Assembly (NCBI GenBank): GCA_024687845.1
Contig: JAILEL010000158.1
Coordinates: forward strand, 13,471 to 77,470
Origin: Eubacterium sp.
GTDB taxonomy: Bacteria > Bacillota_A > Clostridia > Lachnospirales > Lachnospiraceae
Length of the DNA: 64,000 bases
Direction of reading: 5' to 3'
Both the position numbers and the translations under genes were made by a program. Under the pieces are notes generated by a model, which was not told where the DNA came from, ran no database searches, and saw nothing but the letters and a program-made list of their open reading frames with translations. Shown here piece by piece: positions 1-9,483 of the stretch. Position 1 is the stretch's first letter, and each line of letters opens with the position of its first letter.

Positions 1-1
1 T

Positions 2-1024
2 CTAAGACCGGATTTTACGCCGAGTATTGCAAGAAGTGTTGCAAAGTATTTTGCGAATGAAGAACTTCCTATAAGACTTTGTTATAGAGGAAATACATTT
101 GCCAGTACCAAGAGCCATCAGGGCAAGCTTTCTGAAACCACTCAGATTGGCTGTGAGCTTATCAATGATGACAGCTCAGCAGCTGATGCCGAAACTGTTG
201 CATGTGTGATAGACTGTCTTAAGGCCACTGGATTAAATGAATTTCAGATTGAAATCGGTGAAGTAGATTTCTTTAAAGGTCTGATTGAAGAATCAGGACT
301 TGATGAAAAAACAGAAAATAAAATAAGAGATTATATTCAGATAAAGAATTTCTTCGGACTTAGCGAATACATTTCCGAGCTTGAAATGCCTGAAAATATC
401 AAAAGCATATTTAATGAGTTTTCATCATTTTTTGGTAGTCAGGAAATGTTAGACAGAGCTGAAAAGCTTACTTCAAACCCACGTGCTCTTGAAGCGATTG
501 ACAGACTCCGTAAAGTATATAAGGCAATCTCATTTTATGAATATGAGAAATATGTCAGCTTTGATCTGTCAATGATAAATGGCTATGATTATTATACAGG
601 TATTGTTTTCAGCGGATATACCTACGGAACTGGTAATCCTGTTGTAAGAGGTGGAAGATATAATAATCTTCTTGCCAAGTTTGGTAAGGATGCTCCGTCT
701 ATAGGATTTTCTATCTATATAGATGAACTGATGAATTCACTTACAAGACAGAATATTCCATTTGAAAAGGATAATAAATCTGCATTGGTTGTATATACTA
801 TGGAACATCAGGACCCAGCAGTCACCCTTGCTAAAAAACTCAGAGCTGAAAGCATTGCTACTCATCTGATCCGTAAATCAAAAAAGCATGAGGATGATGA
901 ATATCTGAATTATGCTAAGATCTATGACGTAGGCAAGGTCTATATTCTACAGGATGCTTCAATAGTACGGATAATCAGTGCTGATGGAAGCGTTGATGAA
1001 ACAAAAAATCTTGAGGAAATATAG
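2..1024 (+). CDS. hisZ: ATP phosphoribosyltransferase regulatory subunit HisZ (5' end missing)
   Basis: HisZ is a catalytically inactive histidyl-tRNA synthetase paralogue. It pairs with short-form HisG to make and feedback-regulate the first enzyme of histidine synthesis. The frame is open from base 2, and the residues before the first in-window start codon already read LRPDFTPSIAR, a class II synthetase motif, so the gene starts outside the window and the GTG at 206 is internal. A second synthetase-like block, GYDYYTGIVFSGY followed by GGRYNNLL, lies in the middle. The short HisG 117 bases downstream is the expected partner. Full HisRS is less likely because hisG follows and the C-terminal anticodon-binding region looks reduced. 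Confidence 0.9.
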   Translation, partial: LRPDFTPSIARSVAKYFANEELPIRLCYRGNTFASTKSHQGKLSETTQIGCELINDDSSAADAETVACVIDCLKATGLNEFQIEIGEVDFFKGLIEESGLDEKTENKIRDYIQIKNFFGLSEYISELEMPENIKSIFNEFSSFFGSQEMLDRAEKLTSNPRALEAIDRLRKVYKAISFYEYEKYVSFDLSMINGYDYYTGIVFSGYTYGTGNPVVRGGRYNNLLAKFGKDAPSIGFSIYIDELMNSLTRQNIPFEKDNKSALVVYTMEHQDPAVTLAKKLRAESIATHLIRKSKKHEDDEYLNYAKIYDVGKVYILQDASIVRIISADGSVDETKNLEEI

Positions 1025-1141
1025 TGTATGAGCTTAAAAGTTTGAGTTAAAAGATATAAAAGATGTGAATGTCTAATGTATCTTTTGATACCATATGACA
1101 TACGCAAAAATATGATAAACAGATAAGTAAGGATAAAGAAT

Positions 1142-1777
1142 ATGAGATATCTTACATTTGCTCTTGCAAAGGGCAGACTTGCAAAAGAAACATTAAAGCT
1201 TCTTGAAAAAATCGGAATCACCTGTGATGAAATAAATGATCCAAATACAAGAAAACTGATATTTGAGAATGAAGAGATTGGAATGAGATTCTTCCTTGCT
1301 AAACCCAGTGATGTTCCTACATATGTAGAATATGGAGTAGCAGATATTGGTGTTGTTGGAAGAGATACATTACTTGAAGAAGGAAGAAATCTTTACGAGG
1401 TATTAGATCTTGGATTTGGTAAATGCAGAATGTGCGTCTGTGGTCCTGAATCAGCAAGAGAGCTTCTCAAAAAAAATGAAATAATTCGTGTAGCGAGCAA
1501 ATACCCTAATATCGCAAAGAATTATTTTACAGATAAAAAGAATCAGACTGTTGAAATAATTAAACTTAACGGTTCTGTAGAACTGGCACCTATCGTTGGG
1601 CTTTCTGAAGTTATAGTAGATATCGTTGAAACTGGATCTACACTTAAAGAAAATGGACTTACTGTTCTTGAAGAAATCGCCCCATTATCTGCAAGAATCG
1701 TAGTAAATCAGGTCAGTCTTAGAATGGAACACGAAAGAATCAATAAATTACTTCGTGATATCAAAAATATTCTATAA
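1142..1777 (+). CDS. hisG: ATP phosphoribosyltransferase catalytic subunit, short form
   Basis: Condenses ATP and PRPP to phosphoribosyl-ATP, the first committed step of histidine synthesis, in the cytoplasm. At 211 residues it is the short HisG form, which lacks the C-terminal regulatory domain and needs HisZ; hisZ is immediately upstream. Visible signatures are the N-terminal [11 protein letters not shown], the [13 protein letters not shown] block, and a PRPP-binding region near [15 protein letters not shown]. The start is supported by AAGGA about nine bases upstream. It is probably cotranscribed with hisD, which starts 92 bases downstream. Confidence 0.96.
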   Translation: MRYLTFALAKGRLAKETLKLLEKIGITCDEINDPNTRKLIFENEEIGMRFFLAKPSDVPTYVEYGVADIGVVGRDTLLEEGRNLYEVLDLGFGKCRMCVCGPESARELLKKNEIIRVASKYPNIAKNYFTDKKNQTVEIIKLNGSVELAPIVGLSEVIVDIVETGSTLKENGLTVLEEIAPLSARIVVNQVSLRMEHERINKLLRDIKNIL

Positions 1778-1868
1778 GAATTCATTTAATAAAAAATAAT
1801 TAATAAAATACATTTTATAAAGAAATAATATTTTAAAGAAATAATAATTTAAAGAAAGAAGGTATATT

Positions 1869-3158
1869 ATGAGAATTGTAAAACTTTCATCAGAGACAAA
1901 AAACAAACTGATGACAGATCTATTAAAAAGAACAACTGATGATTATGGTGAATATGAAATTATCGTAAAGGACATAATCAAAAATGTTCATGATAATGGT
2001 GACAAAGCTCTGTTTGAATATACCGAAAAGTTTGATAAGGCTAAACTTGCAGCTGAAACTATTAAGGTAACTCCAGCAGAGATTGAAGCAGCATACAAGG
2101 AAGTTGATGAAGAGCTTGTAAATGTTATAAGAAAAGCGATAGTTAACATTAAAAACTTCCACGAAAAACAGAAGCGTAACAGCTGGATTACAACCGAAAA
2201 TAACGGAACAATTCTTGGTCAGAGAGTATCACCCATTGAATCCGCTGGTGTATATGTTCCGGGTGGAAAGGCAGCATACCCATCAACTGTTCTTATGAAT
2301 GTTCTTCCTGCAAAGGTTGCCGGTGTTGAAAGAATCGTAATGACAACACCATGTAATAGTGAAGGCGTTGTTTATCCAACAACACTCGTAGCAGCAAATG
2401 AAGCAGGTGTAACGGAAATCTATAAGGTTGGTGGAGCACAGGCAATAGCAGCACTCGCTTATGGAACTGAAAGCATTTCAAAGGTTGATAAGATCGTTGG
2501 ACCTGGAAATATATTTGTTGCAATAGCTAAGAGACTGGTATATGGACACGTAAGTATTGATTCCATAGCCGGACCAAGTGAGATACTTGTACTTGCAGAT
2601 GAAACTGCAAATCCTGAGTATGTTGCTGCTGATCTGTTATCTCAGGCAGAACATGATGAACTTGCATCAGCAACTCTTGTAACCACAAGTCAGAAACTTG
2701 CTGAAGAAGTCTCAGAGTGGGTTGATAAATTCACAGCAGAGCTTGAAAGAAAAGAAATAATACAGAAATCACTTGATAATTTTGGAAATATTTTTGTTGC
2801 TGAAAATATGGATGATGCAATTGATGCTTCTAATGAGATTGCTCCAGAGCACCTCGAAATCATTACTGCAAATCCATGGGAGACCATGACCAAGATTAAA
2901 AATGCAGGAGCTATATTCCTTGGAGAATATTCATCCGAGCCACTGGGAGATTATTTTGCAGGACCGAATCACGTGCTTCCAACAAATGGTACAGCACGAT
3001 TCTTCTCACCTCTCAGCGTAGATGATTTTATAAAGAAGTCCAGTATCATATCATATTCCAAATCAGCACTTGAAGCTGTTCACACAGATATAGAAATTTT
3101 TGCAAAAGCAGAAGGACTTACAGCTCACGCAAATTCGATTGCTGTAAGATTCAAGTGA
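1869..3158 (+). CDS. hisD: Histidinol dehydrogenase
   Basis: Oxidises L-histidinol to L-histidine in two NAD-dependent steps, ending the pathway. The 429-residue length is normal. Family signatures include [36 protein letters not shown], the SQAEHDE segment with zinc-ligand Gln/His near residue 258, and APEHLEI near residue 325 carrying catalytic Glu/His. GAAGG precedes the ATG at good distance. hisC, hisH, hisA and hisF are not in this cluster, so those steps must be encoded elsewhere. Confidence 0.97.
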   Translation: MRIVKLSSETKNKLMTDLLKRTTDDYGEYEIIVKDIIKNVHDNGDKALFEYTEKFDKAKLAAETIKVTPAEIEAAYKEVDEELVNVIRKAIVNIKNFHEKQKRNSWITTENNGTILGQRVSPIESAGVYVPGGKAAYPSTVLMNVLPAKVAGVERIVMTTPCNSEGVVYPTTLVAANEAGVTEIYKVGGAQAIAALAYGTESISKVDKIVGPGNIFVAIAKRLVYGHVSIDSIAGPSEILVLADETANPEYVAADLLSQAEHDELASATLVTTSQKLAEEVSEWVDKFTAELERKEIIQKSLDNFGNIFVAENMDDAIDASNEIAPEHLEIITANPWETMTKIKNAGAIFLGEYSSEPLGDYFAGPNHVLPTNGTARFFSPLSVDDFIKKSSIISYSKSALEAVHTDIEIFAKAEGLTAHANSIAVRFK

Positions 3159-3188
3159 TTATTTTAGAAAGTACTAGGAGGTATAGAT

Positions 3189-3782
3189 ATGGCGGACAGA
3201 AAATCTTCTGTATCACGTAAAACGGGCGAAACAGATATAACTCTTTCTCTGAATCTGGATGGAACCGGTGTAAGTAATGTTGATACTGGAATTGGCTTCT
3301 TCGATCATATGTTGAAAAGCTTCTCAAAGCATGGTTTTTTCGACATGAACTTAGTCGTAAAGGGTGACCTTGAGGTTGATTCTCATCATACTATCGAAGA
3401 TACTGGAATAGTTCTGGGTAAAGCTATCAAAGAAGCAGTAGGAGATAAGTCTGGAATTAAGAGATATGGTTCATTTATTATGCCTATGGATGAAACACTT
3501 ATTTTATGTGCTATTGATCTTTCCGGCAGACCTTATCTTTCTTATGATCTCGACCTTACAGTTCCAAAGGTTGGCAGTTTCGATACGGAAATGACTAAGG
3601 AATTTTTCTATGCTGTATCCTATGCCGCAGAAATGAATCTTCATATTAAGCAGATTTCCGGATCAAATAATCATCACATTATAGAAGCTACATTTAAAGC
3701 CTTTGCAAATGCTCTTGATTTAGCTGTAAGCTATGATCCTAGATTAGATGGCGGACTTCTCTCTACGAAAGGAGCTCTGTAA
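3189..3782 (+). CDS. hisB: Imidazoleglycerol-phosphate dehydratase
   Basis: Dehydrates imidazole glycerol phosphate to imidazole acetol phosphate in histidine synthesis, as a manganese enzyme. It is a 197-residue monofunctional HisB without the phosphatase domain of enteric HisB. The two His-rich metal motifs are visible (DSHHTIED and [14 protein letters not shown]), with GFFDHML near the N terminus. A strong AGGAGG precedes the ATG. It lies 30 bases after hisD and its stop is one base before the hisIE start. Confidence 0.97.
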   Translation: MADRKSSVSRKTGETDITLSLNLDGTGVSNVDTGIGFFDHMLKSFSKHGFFDMNLVVKGDLEVDSHHTIEDTGIVLGKAIKEAVGDKSGIKRYGSFIMPMDETLILCAIDLSGRPYLSYDLDLTVPKVGSFDTEMTKEFFYAVSYAAEMNLHIKQISGSNNHHIIEATFKAFANALDLAVSYDPRLDGGLLSTKGAL

Positions 3783-3783
3783 G

Positions 3784-4707
3784 ATGACATCATTTAAAAT
3801 TGAAAACTCTTCAGATCTTAATAATATAATTGAAAATAATGATACTGCAGATTATGCTTTAGTATCTTTTTCCGAAATTACATTTGATGATGTAAAACAC
3901 CTCTTATATGGAAAAGTTAAATGTATTGCTTTTAATCTGAAAGGATGTAATGAAGAAGATTCTTTATATAAGCTGTATACATATTCAAAGGAAAGATTTC
4001 CAGATAAAGTTTTTGAATACAATGACGACTTTGAATCAGAAATAGCGGACATGGTTAAAAGAGATACAATAAATATAATTAATGATATCAGTTTCTCTGA
4101 ATTTAAAAAGGATTCAAATGGGCTTGTACCTTGTATTGCTCAGGATGCCTTTACTGGAGAAGTTCTTATGATGGCTTATATGAACGAGAAATCCTATAAT
4201 AAGACTCTTGAAACAGGACTTATGACTTACTGGTCACGTTCAAGACAGAAACTCTGGACAAAAGGAGAAGAATCAGGACATTTTCAGAGAATGCTCAGTC
4301 TGACAATTGATTGTGATAAAGATACGATATTAGCGAAGGTTGATCAGACAGGACCTGCATGTCATACAGGTAACAAAACATGTTTCTTTACTCCTTTAGC
4401 GGAGAATGAAGGTAAACGCGCTGCTAATCCGCTTACTGTGTTTGATGATGTTTATAATGTTATAGCAGACAGAAAGGTAAATCCTCGAGAAGGAAGTTAT
4501 ACCAATTATCTGTTTGATAAGGGAATTGATAAGATTCTTAAAAAGGTCGGTGAAGAATGTACAGAGATAGTTATTGCCGCCAAGAATCCTGATCCAAAAG
4601 AAATCAAATACGAAATGGCTGATTTTCTATATCATGCCATGGTGCTCATGGTTGAAAAGGGAGTCACCTGGGAAGAAATCAGAGAAGAACTTGCAAACCG
4701 TGAATAG
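3784..4707 (+). CDS. hisIE: Bifunctional phosphoribosyl-AMP cyclohydrolase / phosphoribosyl-ATP pyrophosphatase with N-terminal extension
   Basis: Catalyses steps 2 and 3 of histidine synthesis. The HisI domain (about residues 110-225) shows [35 protein letters not shown], the Asp-rich [12 protein letters not shown] and the metal-binding [11 protein letters not shown]. The C-terminal HisE domain shows [16 protein letters not shown] and EMADFLYH. The ATG at 3784 is chosen over an in-frame ATG at 3748 because AAAGGAG sits about nine bases before it and it begins just after the hisB stop. About 100 N-terminal residues before HisI match nothing I recognise and are not usual for HisIE. Confidence 0.93.
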   Translation: MTSFKIENSSDLNNIIENNDTADYALVSFSEITFDDVKHLLYGKVKCIAFNLKGCNEEDSLYKLYTYSKERFPDKVFEYNDDFESEIADMVKRDTINIINDISFSEFKKDSNGLVPCIAQDAFTGEVLMMAYMNEKSYNKTLETGLMTYWSRSRQKLWTKGEESGHFQRMLSLTIDCDKDTILAKVDQTGPACHTGNKTCFFTPLAENEGKRAANPLTVFDDVYNVIADRKVNPREGSYTNYLFDKGIDKILKKVGEECTEIVIAAKNPDPKEIKYEMADFLYHAMVLMVEKGVTWEEIREELANRE

Positions 4708-4747
4708 TTACTTAAAAAGAAAAATATATAATTAGGAGTATCATACG

Positions 4748-7402
4748 ATGAGACAATTCACTTCAAAAGAACTCAGAAAAACTTGGATAGATTTTTATAA
4801 AGAAAGAGGCCACGTGGATGTAGGTGCTGTTTCACTTGTATCTGACGGTTCAACCGGCGTTCTCTTCAATGTAGCAGGAATGCAGCCTCTTATGCCATAT
4901 CTTCTTGGCGAGAAGCATCCAATGGGAACAAGATTATGTAATGTTCAGGGATGTGTTCGTACAAATGATATTGATTCTGTTGGAGATAAGAGCCACGTTA
5001 CCTTCTTCGAAATGATGGGTAGCTGGAGTCTAGGAGATTATTTTAAAGAAGATAGATGTAAATGGAGCTACGAGCTTCTTACAGGAGTTTTCGGATTTGA
5101 TGCAGATCACCTTGCAGCTACTGTATTTGCAGGTGATGAAAATGCACCTAGAGATGAAGAAGGCGCTAAGTTCAGAATAGCATCCGGATTCAAGAAAGAA
5201 AATATCTATTATCTACCTGCAGAGGATAACTGGTGGGGACTTGAGTATGGTCCTTGTGGTCCTGATAGTGAAATGTTCTATATTGCTGATGTTCCTGATT
5301 GTGGTCCTGACTGTGGTCCGGGATGTGATTGTGGTAAATACACAGAACTTGGTAACGACGTTTTCATGCAGTATGAGAAGCATCAGGATGGACATCTTAC
5401 TCCTCTTAAGCAGAAAAACGTTGATACTGGATGGGGTCTTGAAAGAATACTTGCATTCCTTAATGGTACAAAGGATGTTTATAAGACAGACCTGTTCACA
5501 GAAGCTATTGCATTCATTGAAAAATGTGCAGGTACAACTTATGATGCTGATGAGAAGCTTACAAAGTCTATGAGAATACTTGCTGATCATATGCGTACAT
5601 CTGTTATGCTTATGGGAGACGCAGCTAAGCTTCTTCCTTCTAACGTTGGAGCTGGCTATGTACTTCGTCGTCTTATCAGACGTGCTGTAAGACATGGACG
5701 TACACTTGGCATGACAAAGGAAAATCTCCTTGATGTTGCAAAGATTTATATTGATAAAGTTTATGATGACAGCTATCCACTTCTTACAAAAAACCGTGAG
5801 TTCATTCTTAGCGAACTTGATAAAGAAATCGTTCGTTTTGAAAGCACACTTGAAAATGGAATGAAGGAATTCAAGAAGATTCTTGATGAGAAGAATACTG
5901 CCGGTAAGAAGGAAATAGACGGAGAATCAGCATTTTATCTATATGATACGTTTGGCTTCCCAATCGAGCTTACTGTTGAGATGGCTGCCGAAGAAGGTCT
6001 TACAGTTGATGAGGCTGGATTTGATAAGGCTATGGAAGATGCTAAGCAGAGAGCAAGAGAAAATCAGAACTTCTCGCAGAAGCTTACAGCTGATGCAAAT
6101 ATATTTGAAGGACTGGATGAGTCTGTTACTACTGAGTTTACAGGTTACGATAAGCTTGTAGATGAAAGTGAGATTGTTGCGCTTGCAGATGATAAAGCAA
6201 TGGTTGATTCACTTGGTACAGGAGATGAAGGAACTATCATAACTGCTAAAACTCCATTCTATGCTACAATGGGTGGTCAGTGTGCAGATACTGGTATTAT
6301 CAAGACAGCTTCTGGTGAATTTAAGGTTGAGGATACAGCTAAACTTAAGGGTGGCAGATATGCTCATACAGGTATTGTAACTGCTGGTACAATTAAGAAT
6401 AATGACAAAGCTACACTTTCAGTTGATGCTGAGAGACGTTCACTTATCTGCAAAAACCATAGTGCTACACACCTTCTTCAGAAAGCACTCCAGATGGTAC
6501 TTGGAAATCATGTTGAGCAGGCTGGTTCATTTGTTTCTGATGGAAGACTCAGATTCGACTTTTCACATAATCAGGCCATGACAGCAGACGAGATCAAGAA
6601 GGTTGAAGAGATTGTAAATAAGGAAATCAGAGAAGATCTTACAGTCAGAACTGATGTAATGTCTCTTGAAGATGCCAAGAAAACTGGAGCTATGGCTCTA
6701 TTTGGAGAAAAATATGGTGAGTCAGTTCGTGTTGTAAACATGGGTGACTGGTCAATCGAGCTCTGTGGTGGTACACATGTTCCTCACACTGGAGTAATCG
6801 GTACATTTAAAATAGTATCTGAACAGGGTATCGCTGCTGGAGTAAGACGTATAGAAGCACTTACTTCAATAGGAGCAGCTGAATACTTTGCTGATGTTGA
6901 AAATAAACTTATTGAAGCTGCTAAGCTGGCAAAGACAGAGCCTGCTAAGCTGGCTGATAAAATTACTTCAATGCTTGAAGAGATTAAAGCACTTCAGGCA
7001 GAAAATAACAGCCTTAAGGATAAAATAGCCAAGGCCGCTGCTGGAAGTGCGGAGACAGATGTTGTTGAGATTGGTGATATCAAGGTACTTCCTATGGCTG
7101 TACAGGGAGTCGATCCAAATGCCCTCAGAACACTTGGTGATGATTATAAAGCAAAGCTTGGCAAGGCGGTCATAATCATGGGTTCTGATCTCGGCGGAGG
7201 CAAAGTAAGTCTTATAGTAATGGCTTCGGATGATGCAGTTAAAGCAGGAATTCATGCAGGAAATATCATAAAAGCAATAGCACCAATCGTAGGTGGTGGC
7301 GGTGGTGGCCGTCCAAATATGGCACAAGCTGGTGGTAAAGATGCATCAAGGATTCAGGATGCTCTTAAAGCAGGTGTTGAAGAAGTAAAGAAGCAGCTGT
7401 AA
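4748..7402 (+). CDS. alaS: Alanyl-tRNA synthetase
   Basis: Charges tRNA-Ala and edits misacylated Ser/Gly. The 884-residue length is complete. The N-terminal class II core includes GSWSLGDYFK; the editing domain shows HSATHLLQKAL (near residue 572) and CGGTHV (near 672); the C-Ala domain ends with GGGGGGRPNMAQAGG. A Cys-rich insert (six Cys in about 16 residues near residue 185, CGPDCGPGCDCG) sits in the catalytic half; similar inserts are known in clostridial AlaRS. AGGAG precedes the ATG. The 40-base gap to hisIE is too short for a T-box leader. Confidence 0.98.
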   Translation: MRQFTSKELRKTWIDFYKERGHVDVGAVSLVSDGSTGVLFNVAGMQPLMPYLLGEKHPMGTRLCNVQGCVRTNDIDSVGDKSHVTFFEMMGSWSLGDYFKEDRCKWSYELLTGVFGFDADHLAATVFAGDENAPRDEEGAKFRIASGFKKENIYYLPAEDNWWGLEYGPCGPDSEMFYIADVPDCGPDCGPGCDCGKYTELGNDVFMQYEKHQDGHLTPLKQKNVDTGWGLERILAFLNGTKDVYKTDLFTEAIAFIEKCAGTTYDADEKLTKSMRILADHMRTSVMLMGDAAKLLPSNVGAGYVLRRLIRRAVRHGRTLGMTKENLLDVAKIYIDKVYDDSYPLLTKNREFILSELDKEIVRFESTLENGMKEFKKILDEKNTAGKKEIDGESAFYLYDTFGFPIELTVEMAAEEGLTVDEAGFDKAMEDAKQRARENQNFSQKLTADANIFEGLDESVTTEFTGYDKLVDESEIVALADDKAMVDSLGTGDEGTIITAKTPFYATMGGQCADTGIIKTASGEFKVEDTAKLKGGRYAHTGIVTAGTIKNNDKATLSVDAERRSLICKNHSATHLLQKALQMVLGNHVEQAGSFVSDGRLRFDFSHNQAMTADEIKKVEEIVNKEIREDLTVRTDVMSLEDAKKTGAMALFGEKYGESVRVVNMGDWSIELCGGTHVPHTGVIGTFKIVSEQGIAAGVRRIEALTSIGAAEYFADVENKLIEAAKLAKTEPAKLADKITSMLEEIKALQAENNSLKDKIAKAAAGSAETDVVEIGDIKVLPMAVQGVDPNALRTLGDDYKAKLGKAVIIMGSDLGGGKVSLIVMASDDAVKAGIHAGNIIKAIAPIVGGGGGGRPNMAQAGGKDASRIQDALKAGVEEVKKQL

Positions 7403-7438
7403 AGCTTTAACATGTGATACATTTTATAAAAAATCCAC

Positions 7439-7466
7439 TTGACATTATATGTAAATTTGCTATAAT
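7439..7466 (+). promoter_or_regulatory. Sigma-A promoter with extended -10, for rpsU
   Basis: TTGACA at 7439-7444, a 16-base spacer, and TATAAT at 7461-7466 preceded by TGC, an extended -10. This is a near-consensus strong promoter 77 bases upstream of rpsU. The predicted start lies near 7473, exactly where a short hairpin begins. Confidence 0.85.
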
Positions 7467-7473
7467 ATTTTGC

Positions 7474-7499
7474 GTGTCACATTTTATATGACACTTTTT
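7474..7499 (+). promoter_or_regulatory. Terminator-like hairpin in the rpsU leader
   Basis: GTGTCA at 7474-7479 pairs with TGACAC at 7489-7494, followed by five T at 7495-7499. It lies between the rpsU promoter and its ribosome binding site. It could terminate alaS readthrough or act as a leader attenuator. The stem is only six pairs, so the call is tentative. Confidence 0.4.
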
Positions 7500-7542
7500 G
7501 GAATAAAGGATATAAATTCCCGAACGGAGGGAGGGTAGATAG

Positions 7543-7719
7543 ATGTCAAGCGTAGTTGTAAAAGAAAACGAAACTCTCGATAGCGCTCTTCGCAGATTCA
7601 AGAGAAATTGTGCAAAGGCTGGTATCCAGCAGGAGATACGTAAGAGAGAGCATTACGAGAAGCCTTCTGTAAGACGTAAGAAAAAGTCTGAGGCTGCCAG
7701 AAAGCGTAAGTATAAATAA
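7543..7719 (+). CDS. rpsU: 30S ribosomal protein S21
   Basis: A 58-residue basic protein of the small ribosomal subunit, starting [19 protein letters not shown] and ending in Arg/Lys-rich [14 protein letters not shown], which is diagnostic of S21. GGAGGGAGGG lies about ten bases upstream of the ATG. It is a single gene with its own strong promoter (7439-7466) and a terminator at 7761-7789. Confidence 0.97.
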   Translation: MSSVVVKENETLDSALRRFKRNCAKAGIQQEIRKREHYEKPSVRRKKKSEAARKRKYK

Positions 7720-7760
7720 GTAACGTAACCTTACGAATTATATGATATGAAACATAATTT

Positions 7761-7789
7761 ACGCCGCGGTTTTATAACCGTGGCGTTTT
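7761..7789 (+). terminator. Intrinsic terminator of rpsU
   Basis: An 11-pair stem with one G-U pair (7761-7771 with 7776-7786), a four-base loop and a run of four T. It is GC-rich compared with its surroundings. Confidence 0.85.
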
Positions 7790-7834
7790 GATTATCAGAG
7801 TTACATTTATTTAGTAACATAATAGGTATATTAA

Positions 7835-8830
7835 ATGGGAAATGTAATCCAGCAGACTATAAAACTCAGTGAACGTGAAGTTCAGGCTGTATTCGGCCAG
7901 TTTGATAAAAATATCAGGAAAATTGAAAAATCCTTTTCCATTACTTCTGTATATAGAGGTGATTCACTCATTTTAGAGGGAATGGAAAAAAATGTACACT
8001 CAGCCGAAAGAGTAATCAAGGATCTTCTTGTTATTACTAGAAATGGTAACCCGATAAATGATCAAAGTGTTGATTACTCTATTAAACTTGCCTTAGATGG
8101 TGATGAAAATAAGGCTAGTGATCTGGAATCAGATGATGAACTAATATGTCATACACTTGCAGGAAGACCGATTCGTCCAAAAACCTTTGGACAAAGGAAT
8201 TATGTTCATGCAATAGATAATAACATGATCATTTTTGGAACAGGTCCTGCAGGTACAGGAAAAACATATCTTGCCATGGCAAAGGCAATCACTGCCTTTA
8301 AGAAAGGTGAGGTTGAACGAATCATTCTGACAAGACCAGCTATTGAAGCTGGAGAAAAGCTTGGTTTTCTTCCAGGAGATCTCCAGAGTAAGATTGATCC
8401 ATATCTCAGACCTCTTTATGATGCATTATATGAGATTATGGGAGTTGAATCATTTCAGAAAAATATGGAAAAAGGGCTCATTGAAGTAGCACCTCTTGCT
8501 TATATGAGAGGAAGAACCCTTGACAATGCATTTATAATTCTGGATGAGGCTCAGAACACAACTGAATCTCAGATGAAAATGTTCCTGACACGTATCGGTT
8601 TCGGTTCAAAAGCAATCATAACCGGAGATCAGTCTCAAAAGGATCTTGCATTCGGTACGAAATCCGGTCTGGATAAAGCTCTAAAGATTGTAAAAGGTAT
8701 AGAAGGTATAGCTGTTTGTAATCTAACCAGCAAAGACGTTGTCAGACACCCACTTGTTCAAAAAATAGTTGAAGCTTATGAGAAATATGATACAGAGAAA
8801 CCAAAGCATACCTCAAACAGAAATAAGTAG
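7835..8830 (+). CDS. phoH: PhoH family ATPase
   Basis: A cytoplasmic P-loop ATPase of the PhoH/PhoL family, commonly next to ybeY and linked to RNA metabolism, although the exact function is not settled. At 331 residues it has an N-terminal KH-like region, Walker A (GPAGTGKTYLA, near residue 140) and Walker B (FIILDEAQN, near 235), followed by RIGFGSKAIITGDQSQKDL. ybeY follows after 146 bases that carry their own promoter. Confidence 0.93.
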   Translation: MGNVIQQTIKLSEREVQAVFGQFDKNIRKIEKSFSITSVYRGDSLILEGMEKNVHSAERVIKDLLVITRNGNPINDQSVDYSIKLALDGDENKASDLESDDELICHTLAGRPIRPKTFGQRNYVHAIDNNMIIFGTGPAGTGKTYLAMAKAITAFKKGEVERIILTRPAIEAGEKLGFLPGDLQSKIDPYLRPLYDALYEIMGVESFQKNMEKGLIEVAPLAYMRGRTLDNAFIILDEAQNTTESQMKMFLTRIGFGSKAIITGDQSQKDLAFGTKSGLDKALKIVKGIEGIAVCNLTSKDVVRHPLVQKIVEAYEKYDTEKPKHTSNRNK

Positions 8831-8853
8831 ATTCTATTAATTATATTTTTAAT

Positions 8854-8882
8854 TTGCTTATTATATCAATCTATTGTATAAT
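8854..8882 (+). promoter_or_regulatory. Predicted sigma-A promoter for ybeY
   Basis: TTGCTT (8854-8859), a 17-base spacer and TATAAT (8877-8882), 95 bases before ybeY. A perfect 11-base inverted repeat, GTTATTATTCA (8922-8932) and TGAATAATAAC (8943-8953), lies in the resulting leader. It could be an operator or an AT-rich hairpin. Confidence 0.55.
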
Positions 8883-8976
8883 TCTAATGTTTGTGTTGTG
8901 AAATCACATATATATAGTAGCGTTATTATTCATAATTATTCTTGAATAATAACTTTGTAGAAAAGGATTAACTGAC

Positions 8977-9483
8977 ATGAGCATTTCTATAATAAATGAA
9001 AATGATATATTGTATCCAGATGAATATAATGACATTATTAAAGATGTTATAAATGCATCTGTTGATTACCTTAACTGTCCGTATGAAGTCGAAGTTAATG
9101 TCATTCTTACTGATAATGAGGGCATACATGAGATCAATCATTCAGAAAGAAATATTGACGCTCCTACGGATGTTTTATCATTTCCAATGTTGGATTTTGA
9201 CAATCCAAATGATTTATCATATGTTGAAAAATATCCTCAGGATTATTTCAATCCTGAAACAGGAGAATTACTTCTTGGGGATATTGTTATATCTCTTGAT
9301 AAGGTTCATTCACAGTCTCAGGAATACGGTCATAGTGACAAACGTGAGCTTGCATTTCTCGTAGCTCATAGTTGTCTTCATCTTTTCGGTTATGACCACA
9401 TGGAGGAAAAAGAAAGGCTGGAAATGGAAAGACTTCAAGAGGATATATTATTAAAGAAAGGATATTCAAGAGAATATGAATAA
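8977..9483 (+). CDS. ybeY: Endoribonuclease YbeY (rRNA maturation factor)
   Basis: A zinc-dependent endoribonuclease involved in 16S rRNA 3' maturation and ribosome quality control. The metal motif H-x3-H-x5-H is present as HSCLHLFGYDH near residue 131, along with the family block DVLSFPMLDF. The 168-residue length is normal. AAAGGA lies upstream of the ATG. Its last eight bases overlap the start of the next gene, suggesting translational coupling. Confidence 0.95.
   Translation: MSISIINENDILYPDEYNDIIKDVINASVDYLNCPYEVEVNVILTDNEGIHEINHSERNIDAPTDVLSFPMLDFDNPNDLSYVEKYPQDYFNPETGELLLGDIVISLDKVHSQSQEYGHSDKRELAFLVAHSCLHLFGYDHMEEKERLEMERLQEDILLKKGYSREYE

Noticed and set aside
206..211. GTG at 206 as the start of hisZ
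   Set aside because: The frame is open and clearly coding back to base 2 with a conserved motif, so this is internal.
4708..4747. T-box leader upstream of alaS
   Set aside because: The gap is only 40 bases and has no T-box sequence or terminator; alaS appears to be read from the his transcript.
5280..5345. Cys-rich insert in AlaRS as a novelty
   Set aside because: Cys-rich inserts of this form are known in clostridial AlaRS, so it is noted in the gene entry only.
5213..5695. Long reverse-strand frame within alaS, and similar frames opposite other genes
   Set aside because: These are shadows of real genes; they have no start signals and no recognisable protein features.
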